From: Candidatus Bathyarchaeota archaeon
GTDB taxonomy: Archaea; Thermoproteota; Bathyarchaeia; TCS64
Direction: 5' to 3'
Assembly (NCBI GenBank): GCA_016867505.1
Contig: VGJH01000031.1
Coordinates: 1-9,280, forward strand
DNA length: 9,280 nt
The notes under the pieces were generated by a model. The model was not told the DNA's origin. It saw only the letters and a program-made list of their open reading frames with translations, and searched no databases. The stretch's first letter is position 1. Every line of letters starts with the position of its first letter. Positions 1-6,220 of this stretch are shown here, one piece after another. Both the position numbers and the translations under genes were made by a program.

Positions 1-297
1 ATGTATTCTAAGCCACTGAAAAATCTCCCAAGCGCCATCAGCTTCATTCAATTTTTCTGAATATTTATTAAATAATTTCCAATATTCTTTTAGCAATTCA
101 GAATTAAAATTTTTAAATCGTTTTTGATGGTCTTCAATTTTACTGTTTTTTAAATCATGTAAAGAAATTTCTGGATTTCTTTCAAGTATAACTTCATATA
201 AACACTTAATATCAATGGGGATCCCCTCAATTTTGTTATCGATTGTGGTTCCTTCTATATCAAACACTATGAGTCTAATGGAGGGTAAAGATTTCAT
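1..297 (-). CDS. HAD-superfamily hydrolase, N-terminal part (cut by window edge)
   Basis: The minus frame is open from an ATG at 295-297 through position 1, giving 99 codons with no stop; the C-terminus lies outside the window. Residues 9-18 read LIVFDIEGTT, a HAD motif I, with D13 as the expected phosphorylated nucleophile. The acid normally two residues on is Glu (E15) rather than Asp; DIEGTT is also how enolase-phosphatase E1 (MtnC) begins, but the following sequence does not look like MtnC to me. Residues from about 30 onward are helix-rich and charged, as expected for the HAD cap domain. A GTG directly precedes the ATG and could be the start instead; no clear Shine-Dalgarno is visible. 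The family dephosphorylates small phosphate esters in the cytoplasm; the substrate here cannot be told. Motifs II-IV are not in view. Confidence 0.8.
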   Translation of the reverse strand, partial: MKSLPSIRLIVFDIEGTTIDNKIEGIPIDIKCLYEVILERNPEISLHDLKNSKIEDHQKRFKNFNSELLKEYWKLFNKYSEKLNEADGAWEIFQWLRIH

Positions 298-494
298 CAC
301 TTGATAGCATCTTCAGAAAAGTGATTCTCTTATTAAAATAATTCTTATCAAAGAAACCTAAATGTTTCTATGTTGCCTTAATAGTTGTTTTTAGACAATT
401 CTTTATTTTTATTAGTATTTATTATATATATTAATATTATAAAAACATATAATTATACATTTGTTAATAAAATATAAAAAAAACTAAATCAGAC

Positions 495-501
495 TTTATA
501 T
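495..501 (+). promoter_or_regulatory. Candidate TATA box for the DUF6754 operon
   Basis: Positions 298-577 form a 280-base divergent intergenic region that is almost entirely A and T. It holds no convincing gene. The TTTATAT at 495-501 is the best archaeal-type TATA box and would place transcription start near 522-527, leaving a leader of about 50 bases. Several other TATATA runs (about 420-445 and 525-550) could serve equally well, so the exact box is uncertain. Confidence 0.35.
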
Positions 502-577
502 GTTAATTTATTTTTTGTATAAAATATTATATATATATTATTTGTATATATCAAAACACCATTATGGAGAATGGAAA

Positions 578-1369
578 ATGCCAGCACTTTTTACAGTTCC
601 TGGAATTGTATCCGGTAGGTTCCTTGGTTTAATCCTAAATATACTAATTTTTATTGTAGTTTGGATTTTTATCAGAAACCCAAAACCGGTTCATATTAGA
701 CGAGTACCTGGATTAGATGCTATTGACGAGGCTGTTGGTAGATGTGCTGAGATGGGTAAGCCTTTTGTTTTTTCACCTGGCATAGCAAGTAGTTTTGGTT
801 ATTGGACTGTTGCAGCTCTATCCGTTATGGGTCATGTAGCTAAACTATGTGTCCGGAGTGGAACAAGGTTCATAGTACCTTTAGGTGGCGCAGATGGTGT
901 AGCAATAGTTAGAGAAGTTGCTGCCGATATCGTGAAATCTGCTTATACACTTGAGGGAAGACCAGAAGATTTCACAATGGATGACCTTCCCTTTTTAAGT
1001 GGTCAACAGTTTGCATATGCTGGTGGTTTTGTTGGAATACTTCAAAGAGTCCGCCCTGGTGCAACAATACTTTTGGGTGGAATGGCTGAAGCAATGAGTA
1101 TTTGTGAAGTATCAAATGCTGTTGGTGCTATCACCATTTCTGCAGGATCGTATATATCGAACCTTGCTGTTTTAGCTTGTGCTTCAGATTATATCTTAAT
1201 AGGAGAGGAGGAGCCAGCAGCTGGAGCTTATTTATCTGATAACCCTCGTCAAAGGTATAGTATCCGTGTCCAAGACTATTCAAAATGGATCATAATTGCG
1301 ATGGTTATTATTGGAATAATCTTTGTGAATATGGGTAATCCATTTTTCAAGAATCTTTTAGCTACTTAG
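578..1369 (+). CDS. DUF6754-type membrane-anchored protein, first gene of operon
   Basis: The 263-residue protein has one helix near each end (about residues 14-32 and 236-252) around a soluble domain of about 200 residues. The segment with LDAIDEAVGRCAEMGKP (residues 46-62) and, later, SGQQFAYAGG (141-150) and a glycine-rich stretch around 164-190 is the pattern I know from DUF6754 proteins, which have no assigned reaction. I chose the ATG at 578 because GGAG at 566-569 lies eight bases upstream. The frame is open back to an ATG at 500, but those 26 extra residues are low-complexity I/Y/L coded by promoter-like AT sequence. The next gene begins 11 bases after the stop. The soluble domain alternates hydrophobic strands and Gly-rich turns, so a nucleotide- or ligand-binding fold is possible, but that is a guess. 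Family assignment is from memory. Confidence 0.8.
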   Translation: MPALFTVPGIVSGRFLGLILNILIFIVVWIFIRNPKPVHIRRVPGLDAIDEAVGRCAEMGKPFVFSPGIASSFGYWTVAALSVMGHVAKLCVRSGTRFIVPLGGADGVAIVREVAADIVKSAYTLEGRPEDFTMDDLPFLSGQQFAYAGGFVGILQRVRPGATILLGGMAEAMSICEVSNAVGAITISAGSYISNLAVLACASDYILIGEEEPAAGAYLSDNPRQRYSIRVQDYSKWIIIAMVIIGIIFVNMGNPFFKNLLAT

Positions 1370-1380
1370 GAGGGATGAAA

Positions 1381-2037
1381 ATGGCTGAATTATTGAAAAG
1401 TAGAGAATTTAATCTAGCAGTAATGATTATTTTTTTCTGTTTAACCTTCTTCCCCTACTTCTTAAGCATACCTGGGTATGATGTTGAGAAGAATATATCT
1501 TCAAAGGTTCAGTTGATAGTTGGATTAATTACTCCCTTTACAGTTATTCTAGCAATTTATTCTCAATATCGGCGAGGATTCAACGCTTTCAATAAAAGAC
1601 AAAGAGGTTGGTGGCTTAAAGTTTACATGCTTTTCTGTATTGCCTCAATGCTTATTTTCTATGTTGTATGGGGTAAACTTTCGGGACCATATTATTGGGT
1701 TACACTAGCAGTTATCAGTCCTTTGAGTACGATAAATTATGGTGTCATTTTTTTCTATATGGCATCAACGACTGCTCGTGCATTTAAAGCAAGAAACCTC
1801 AAAGCGCTTTTACTATTAGTCGCCGGTTTTATTGTCTTTATGGATCAAGCACCTTTGACTGGTTTATATACTACAATATTCAACCCTGTTGCTGTATTTT
1901 TAAATGATACCTTAGTAGGTTCTGTTACAAGAACATTTACAATTTGTTCGACGATTGGTGGCTTAGTTTACGGTGTCAGAGTTCTACTTGGATTAGAAAC
2001 TGGTGCGATGGGTGTAACTGAGAAAAAGGAGGCTTAA
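1381..2037 (+). CDS. Polytopic membrane protein of the DUF6754 operon
   Basis: The protein has 218 residues and about six hydrophobic segments. It ends in a short tail after VRVLLGLETGAMG. Proteins next to DUF6754 genes in bacteria, as I remember them, end with a similar LLG(I/L)E-x-x-x-G motif, so I take this as a family member of unknown function. There are two candidate ATGs, at 1375 and 1381. GGAGG at 1369-1373 sits one base before the first but seven bases before the second, so 1381 is the better start. The Shine-Dalgarno overlaps the stop codon of the previous gene, which suggests coupled translation. It lacks recognisable transporter or enzyme motifs. Its likely job is as an integral subunit of a complex with its neighbours; this is inferred from the operon alone. 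Confidence 0.75.
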   Translation: MAELLKSREFNLAVMIIFFCLTFFPYFLSIPGYDVEKNISSKVQLIVGLITPFTVILAIYSQYRRGFNAFNKRQRGWWLKVYMLFCIASMLIFYVVWGKLSGPYYWVTLAVISPLSTINYGVIFFYMASTTARAFKARNLKALLLLVAGFIVFMDQAPLTGLYTTIFNPVAVFLNDTLVGSVTRTFTICSTIGGLVYGVRVLLGLETGAMGVTEKKEA

Positions 2038-2038
2038 A

Positions 2039-2889
2039 ATGGGAGAAACTAAACAAGGATTTAACCTCTTTAAAGCATTCGCAGATTATGATAGAAGAAT
2101 CATTCACGCGACAATGATGATAGTAATGATCATCTTTTTACTATTACCTCTGAAATTACCATTAATTGTATCAGAGCAGACAAACAAATACTACAATATT
2201 CTCAATAATATTAAACCGGGAGATAAGGTTCTATTTGTATTCGATTGTGAGCCTAGTGGATTCCAAGAGTTAAGATCTGGAATAATTGCTACAATGCGTA
2301 TGCTTCTTGAACGTGAAGCTAAGATTGCTGTGATAATTGGTGTACCAGAGTCTATTGCTTTACCTGGGATAGTGATTGATACTTTACAGGAGATTTGGAC
2401 TCGAAAGGCTACGAATATGGTAAAAATTATGTCTATCTTGGGTATGCTTGGGCAAATGATGCTTCAGTTTCAGCATCAGCGACAAACTGGCAGTCTGCAA
2501 TAAGAAAGGATTATTATGGAGATCCAATCACCAACACTTTCCTTAAAGATGTCAATGATTGGAAAGACTGGGCACTCATATGTGATTTCCCGACTGCGCA
2601 TTTCTATAGTTCAATAATTAATCACTACGCTTTACGTGGCACACCCCTAATCATGAATTGTATCGGTGTCATGATAGCGTTAATAAGACCCCAAGTCGAC
2701 ATTGGTACAGTTAAAGCATATCTAGGAAGCACCAGAGGTGGAGCTGAGTTAGAGTATGTTTTGGGAACCTATGGACCTGGATTACAATCAATGAATGCTT
2801 TCAGTGTTCTTCACTATGTGACAATTGGGTTTGTCATCATAGGCAACATTGGCTACTTCATGTATACAAAGAAAAATCAAAGAGGGTGA
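2039..2889 (+). CDS. Membrane-anchored Rossmann-like protein, broken by a one-base frameshift near 2395
   Basis: Two overlapping frames make one protein of about 283 residues. Frame one (from ATG 2039, GGAGG at 2028-2032) gives an N-terminal helix at about residues 25-45 and then NIKPGDKVLFVFD, a strand-turn pattern of a Rossmann-like domain. Near 2394-2396 the sense continues in the frame one base back: EI, then LDSKGYEYGKNYVYLGYAWA, which is the natural continuation. The old frame drifts into Met/Gln-rich sequence and stops at 2503. The second part ends with RGGAELEYVLGTYGPG, a C-terminal helix and a basic tail at 2889. Adding one T to the TTT at 2394-2396 would restore the frame. No classical slippery heptamer is present, so an assembly error or a real mutation is more likely than programmed shifting. 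Related proteins sit beside DUF6754 genes, by my recollection; the function is unknown. Confidence 0.75.
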
Positions 2890-2897
2890 TATGAAAA

Positions 2898-3608
2898 ATG
2901 GTTAATATAAATGAATTATCGGTTGTAGTTTTTGGTTCTTTCATTGCTATGTGCATGTTATCAACATTGTATGGGAAAGGAAACCCATTGTATTCTTTTG
3001 CTGAAGAATCTTATATTGGATTTGGTACAGCACTTTCAGCAATTGTTGCATATGATAATATACAGAAAGTAGGAGTTGCAGGCGTACAAGCAGGAGACTA
3101 CATATTAGTTTTCGGATTACTCCTAGGAATAATCACAATGACAAGAATGTTTCCAAAATATTCATATCTATCACGTCTGCCTCTATCAATTTCAATTGGC
3201 TCAGGTTTAGGGCTAGGGCTTAGAACAAGTGTTTTTACTGGTCTAATAAACCAAGTCAATGTTACACTTTATGATCTGTTTAACGGGACATCTCAAGTAT
3301 TAATGGTTAGATGGGTAATTACCATCAGCTTGTTGTGTATGCTGACGTTCTTCATTTATACTATCGAAATTAAAGGCCCACTCAAATACACTGCAATGAT
3401 TGGCGAATACTGCATGTATATTGCATTTGGTGTAATATTTGCACAAACCTTCATGGGGCGATTAAGCCTTTTCGTAGGATATGTCCAGGATAACATGATA
3501 CCACCATGGAAGATGCCGTACTTCTTTGGAGCTATGGTGCTTGTACTAATAATCGTAATAATCTTAGATAAGACTGGTTGGAGAGAGAGACTTACGCCAG
3601 AAGACTAA
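2898..3608 (+). CDS. Polytopic membrane protein with Gly-rich helix, DUF6754 operon
   Basis: The 236-residue protein has six or seven hydrophobic segments and a short acidic-basic C-terminal tail (WRERLTPED). Near residues 28-42 it reads GNPLYSFAEESYIGFG, and near 84-112 FPKYSYLSRLPLSISIGSGLG, followed by further glycines and a Thr. These two blocks recall a bacterial family whose members carry ENP-(F/L)Y-x-FAEH and YxWLSRxPxxxxxGxGxG, again neighbours of DUF6754 genes; this is from memory. The small-residue helix (GSGLGLGLRT) could line a pore or pack helices tightly. The ATG at 2898 is preceded by GAGGGTGAT (2882-2890), a near match to the archaeal GGAGGTGAT site, seven bases away and overlapping the previous stop. 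No known transporter signature is visible and the substrate is unknown. Confidence 0.75.
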   Translation: MVNINELSVVVFGSFIAMCMLSTLYGKGNPLYSFAEESYIGFGTALSAIVAYDNIQKVGVAGVQAGDYILVFGLLLGIITMTRMFPKYSYLSRLPLSISIGSGLGLGLRTSVFTGLINQVNVTLYDLFNGTSQVLMVRWVITISLLCMLTFFIYTIEIKGPLKYTAMIGEYCMYIAFGVIFAQTFMGRLSLFVGYVQDNMIPPWKMPYFFGAMVLVLIIVIILDKTGWRERLTPED

Positions 3609-3631
3609 TTATATATTTTCCCCTTTTTTAA
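3609..3631 (+). promoter_or_regulatory. T-rich spacer: possible internal promoter and partial terminator
   Basis: This 23-base gap is the only break of any size inside the operon. It contains TTATATATTTT (3609-3619), a good archaeal TATA element, followed by CCCC and a run of six T. The TATA centre lies about 27 bases before the GTG at 3641, the spacing expected for a leaderless transcript of the last gene. The T-run could also end some upstream transcripts. Either role is inference. Confidence 0.4.
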
Positions 3632-3640
3632 GTGATACTT

Positions 3641-3961
3641 GTGAGCTCAAAATGGAATCAGTGGGATGATCTTCCCCCTGAAGAAGAGAGTATGTTAATC
3701 GAAAAATATGCAAATTATTTTGTTGATAAGGGCATGGGTACAATTGTTCAGATGGTTTTAGAAAGTGGTGGACCAATTACAAAAATGTTTGCAGAATTTT
3801 ACATGGGGTTATATGGCCCTTACTTCGATGTTTTAGGCATTGATAGATTGGTAGCATTGTTGAGAAGAAATGAAAATATTGAAAAATTAATAAACCGAAT
3901 TGAAGTACTTGAAAACGAGAGAAATAATAAAATTAAAGCTGATAAAGTTAAGAAGGTTTAG
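3641..3961 (+). CDS. Small soluble protein with C-terminal coiled coil, last gene of DUF6754 operon
   Basis: About 106 residues, with no membrane segment. It opens with SKWNQWDDLPPEEE followed by a helix (IEKYANYFVDKGMGT), then VQMVLESGGPITKM, a Gly/Tyr-rich GLYGPYFDVLG, and a charged C-terminal helix (RRNENIEKLINRIEVLENE) likely to form a coiled coil. I recall similar small proteins beginning W-x-x-W-x-x-(L/I)P-x-E-(E/D) in archaea and bacteria but know no function. Two GTG starts are in frame, 3632 and 3641. I prefer 3641 because a TATA-like box sits about 27 bases before it and GTGAT (3632-3636) resembles part of a ribosome site. The spacer suggests it can be expressed apart from the four membrane genes. 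Its stop overlaps the convergent gene by 14 bases. It may be a cytoplasmic partner of the membrane complex, but only position supports that. Confidence 0.65.
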   Translation: MSSKWNQWDDLPPEEESMLIEKYANYFVDKGMGTIVQMVLESGGPITKMFAEFYMGLYGPYFDVLGIDRLVALLRRNENIEKLINRIEVLENERNNKIKADKVKKV

Positions 3962-4193
3962 ATTTTTTTTCACGAATTTTTTTGTTTACTCTTCTTTTAA
4001 TCCTAAAAGATTGAAAAGCCAGTATAACTACCAGCATATTAACTCCCGCGATTAGCTCTAAATTTTCAGTATAAAGATTGGTAATCACCATTAAATCAAT
4101 GACTGCCATAATAACTATAGCTGAATTTACTATTGCTAGAAACATTTCATCTAACTTGGTTAAATAGGGGTTGTGCTTACTAGGTTGATTCAA
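3948..4193 (-). CDS. Small two-helix membrane protein downstream of the kinase pair
   Basis: The predicted protein has 81 residues with two hydrophobic helices (about 17-40 and 46-63) and a strongly basic tail (KRRVNKKIREKKS). I do not recognise it. The TTG start at 4191-4193 is inside the end of the upstream kinase gene, giving a 14-base overlap; AAGGAAT about 8-10 bases upstream is at best a weak ribosome site, so translation is probably coupled. An in-frame ATG at residue 17 is an alternative but would trim the first helix. By the positive-inside rule both termini should face the cytoplasm. It may be a membrane partner of the prenol kinase, but only gene order suggests so. Its 3' end overlaps the convergent operon by 14 bases. 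Confidence 0.6.
   Translation of the reverse strand: MNQPSKHNPYLTKLDEMFLAIVNSAIVIMAVIDLMVITNLYTENLELIAGVNMLVVILAFQSFRIKRRVNKKIREKKSKPS
3963..3970 (+). terminator. T8 run after the DUF6754 operon
   Basis: Eight consecutive T follow the operon's last stop codon by one base. Archaeal transcription often ends at such T-runs without a hairpin. The run lies inside the last codons of the convergent minus-strand gene, where it encodes part of the Lys-rich tail. Confidence 0.5.
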
Positions 4194-4803
4194 TGTTTTT
4201 CAGATTCCTTAATTCAATATTAGATAATGGAATTGCTTTTAGAATTTTTTCATGGATCTCCAAAATTGACCGGTCTCCATTAATAATTTTCCATGATCCA
4301 TATGATATTAGCTCTAATGCTTTTCCTGAAATTTTATTTAATTCATGTATAGATTCAAACCTTTCTTTTTTTACTCTATTTATCGTAACCCTTCTAAATG
4401 CTTCTGCTGGATTAATTTTAAGATAGAACATATATTTTGAGGTTGGAACAATTTTTGAAAAGAAGAGGTAAGCAATTTTATGAACTGGAGCTGGTAGGTA
4501 TGCTGTGCCAAGTAAATAGCGTACATAAATCAAATAATCCACTTGTCTCCAGCGGTATAAACAAATTGATCTAATTACATCCACCAAATAAAATAAACTC
4601 GCCATAATATGTGCGCTTTTTCCTTCTAAGAAAAGATATTCTCGTGCGCGTATACCAAAAAAATTATCATCGGAGGGGTGGGTTCTAAGGAGGAATGTTT
4701 TTCCTTTTTTCTTAAGATACTCTGCTAGTAAATCAGCTTGTGTACTTTTTCCTGAGGCATCTAATCCATCGATTATTATTAAAACCAATTTAGACACCGC
4801 CAT
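4180..4803 (-). CDS. Thymidylate-kinase-fold P-loop kinase with altered substrate motifs
   Basis: The 207-residue protein has the length and fold of thymidylate kinase. The P-loop GLDASGKST is at residues 13-21, and a LID-like region with NRVKKERFE lies at 142-150. The DR(Y/H) motif of true thymidylate kinases is replaced by VRY (94-96), losing the Asp, and the AYQ motif becomes AYL (101-103). Both changes fall where dTMP is bound and catalysis occurs, so another substrate is likely. It is second in an operon after a prenol kinase homologue, with a 14-base overlap and no Shine-Dalgarno before its ATG. A role as a second kinase acting on a prenyl phosphate is possible, but that is inference. 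Alternatives are a nucleoside-monophosphate kinase with relaxed specificity or a regulator. I withhold the symbol tmk because the signature residues are missing. Confidence 0.8.
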   Translation of the reverse strand: MAVSKLVLIIIDGLDASGKSTQADLLAEYLKKKGKTFLLRTHPSDDNFFGIRAREYLFLEGKSAHIMASLFYLVDVIRSICLYRWRQVDYLIYVRYLLGTAYLPAPVHKIAYLFFSKIVPTSKYMFYLKINPAEAFRRVTINRVKKERFESIHELNKISGKALELISYGSWKIINGDRSILEIHEKILKAIPLSNIELRNLKNIEST

Positions 4804-5479
4804 TTAAGAAAATAAATGATATTGCGCCAACAGCTGGGACTGCAATATTGTCTATTCCTTTAGGTGATATTGCTTCTACAATCGTCACCAGTAATGAAAT
4901 AATGATGGTTGATAAGATAGAATTTGTGAAATTAAGGTTATAGAACATGCTGAAGTAAGCAATGCTCACTGTGATGCTTAGGAAGCTACCTAAAAACATG
5001 CCGATTGATCCTTCAATGCTTTTAGTTTCAATAAATTTGTATTTATGTTTACCATAATAATATCCAAGCAAAGCTGCTGAACTATCTCCATACGCCATTG
5101 GTAAAATTCCAGCAGCAACCACATATGGTTTTACACCGTATAACAACGCTAATGTTGAGTAACTTACTGCATACATGACTAAACCTAAGCTATGCCCTTC
5201 TTCTGTCAGATCCCCCAGTTTACCTAGTTTATCTGCAATTTTAATTGGAGAATAAGGAGTTGCTAGAAATGTCACCAACACAAAAGGCGATGCAACAAGA
5301 AATGGGAAAAATGGATTAGTGAAAAAAGGCATTATAAAAGGCAGATTTCCAATCATTGCATGTAAAAATTTCCTACTTACATTTTTTGGTAAAGGCAGAA
5401 TCCCTGAAACCAAGATCATCGCAATTATGTAACCATAACACGCCAACATTACTATCAGAGTCTGCGTCAGATCCTCCAA
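4790..5479 (-). CDS. Dolichol/phytol kinase family protein (CTP-dependent prenol kinase)
   Basis: The 229-residue integral membrane protein has about six or seven helices. It carries the family's marks in order: SRKFLH (35-40), AYGDSSAALLGYYYGKHK (129-146), KSIEGSIGMF (153-162), and EAISPKGIDN (202-211). These match the SEC59/VTE5-type family, which moves phosphate from CTP to the hydroxyl of a long isoprenoid alcohol. In archaea such enzymes are thought to serve dolichol-phosphate or geranylgeraniol pathways; which prenol is used here is unknown. The longest frame begins at TTG 5477-5479. An ATG at 5447-5449 keeps the first helix largely intact, and the GGAGG at 5473-5477 is too far from it to decide. 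It leads an operon with the next two genes through 14-base overlaps. Confidence 0.85.
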   Translation of the reverse strand: MEDLTQTLIVMLACYGYIIAMILVSGILPLPKNVSRKFLHAMIGNLPFIMPFFTNPFFPFLVASPFVLVTFLATPYSPIKIADKLGKLGDLTEEGHSLGLVMYAVSYSTLALLYGVKPYVVAAGILPMAYGDSSAALLGYYYGKHKYKFIETKSIEGSIGMFLGSFLSITVSIAYFSMFYNLNFTNSILSTIIISLLVTIVEAISPKGIDNIAVPAVGAISFIFLNGGV

Positions 5480-5557
5480 ATGGAGCCACCCGGAAACATT
5501 ACTGAATCGTATCTTTCAAAGCTAAAACCATTTGGTGTATTTTGGGCAATATCAAGC

Positions 5558-5563
5558 TTTATC
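5558..5563 (+). promoter_or_regulatory. Candidate TATA box for the superoxide dismutase gene
   Basis: TTTATC at 5558-5563 lies about 45 bases before the dismutase ATG. It predicts transcription start near 5585 and a leader of about 20 bases holding GGAG at 5594-5597. The box differs from the archaeal consensus in one or two positions, so it is a weak call. Confidence 0.35.
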
Positions 5564-5606
5564 TTAGTCGAATTCCGTGTTTTCATTGTTTCTGGAGTTG
5601 AGTGTG

Positions 5607-6209
5607 ATGAAAGAATATGCGTTACCAAAACTACCTTATGGTTATGAAGCTCTTGAGCCAGTTATTGACAAGGATACAGTTACACTGCATCATGACAAAC
5701 ATCATGCAGCATATGTAACTGGATTTAATACGACTTTAAAGAAAATTGTTGAGGCAAGGGAAAAATCAGATTACTCAGCGATTAAAGCTCTAGCAAAAGA
5801 CTTGTCATTTCATGGTTCGGGTGTAGTATTACATAATCTATACTGGGAGAATTTATGCCCTAAAAGTGAGTCTAAAGAACCTGTTTCAGGTAATTTACTT
5901 GAGCAGATTAAGACTGGTTTTGGTGGATTGGATAAGCTTAAGGCTGAGATGGGTGCAGCTGCAAAAGCAGTTGAGGGGTCAGGATGGGCAGTCCTTGTCT
6001 GGGATAAATACGCAGACCAGCTTCTTGTCCTACAAGCCGAGAATCATCAAAAGTTAGCTATCTGGGGTGTTGCACCTCTACTAGTTATTGATGTCTGGGA
6101 ACATGCTTACTATTTAAAATATCAGAATAATCGTGCAGTTTATGTCGATGCTCTCTGGGGAATAATCAACTGGAAAATTGTAGAAGAACGGTTTAGTAAG
6201 GCTAAGTAA
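5607..6209 (+). CDS. sod: Fe/Mn-family superoxide dismutase
   Basis: The 200-residue protein converts superoxide to oxygen and hydrogen peroxide in the cytoplasm. The N-terminal hairpin domain starts YALPKLPYGYEALEP and carries HHDKHH, with H28 the first metal ligand. The other ligands are H76 (in HNLYW), D162 and H166 (in DVWEHAYYLKY). The second-shell residue that is Gln in E. coli MnSOD aligns with H147 (in AENHQKLA), a choice seen in archaeal and cambialistic enzymes, so the metal cannot be called. I start at ATG 5607 because GGAG at 5594-5597 sits nine bases upstream; the frame opens earlier at GTG 5577, but those residues do not belong to the family. It is a single-gene unit, divergent from the prenol kinase operon. 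There is no signal peptide. Confidence 0.95.
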   Translation: MKEYALPKLPYGYEALEPVIDKDTVTLHHDKHHAAYVTGFNTTLKKIVEAREKSDYSAIKALAKDLSFHGSGVVLHNLYWENLCPKSESKEPVSGNLLEQIKTGFGGLDKLKAEMGAAAKAVEGSGWAVLVWDKYADQLLVLQAENHQKLAIWGVAPLLVIDVWEHAYYLKYQNNRAVYVDALWGIINWKIVEERFSKAK

Positions 6210-6214
6210 TCTTC

Positions 6215-6220
6215 TTTTTT
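6215..6220 (+). terminator. T6 run after the superoxide dismutase gene
   Basis: A run of six T preceded by CTTC follows the dismutase stop by a few bases, in the nine-base gap before the convergent amidase gene. It fits hairpin-less archaeal termination. No inverted repeat is visible. Confidence 0.45.

Noticed and set aside
500..577. Upstream extension of the DUF6754 protein by 26 residues
   Set aside because: The residues are I/Y/L low-complexity coded by promoter-like AT sequence, while a GGAG site fits the ATG at 578.
300..577. Repeat array, CRISPR or replication origin in the AT-rich intergenic stretch
   Set aside because: The sequence is simple A/T runs without regularly spaced repeats or a conserved box; a promoter region explains it.
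2385..2400. Programmed -1 frameshift in the third module gene
   Set aside because: No heptameric slippery sequence in the right frame and no obvious downstream stem; a missing T in TTT is simpler.
4193..4426. Plus-strand frame of 77 codons inside the thymidylate-kinase-like gene
   Set aside because: It lies antisense to a clearly coding gene with a P-loop, and its product has no recognisable features.
5467..5499. Ten-codon minus-strand frame (MFPGGSIWRI) before the prenol kinase, possible leader peptide
   Set aside because: It has no ribosome site and is too short to tell from chance.
5866..6057. Plus-strand 63-codon frame inside the superoxide dismutase gene
   Set aside because: The region encodes conserved dismutase sequence in the other frame; the product looks like shifted-frame translation.
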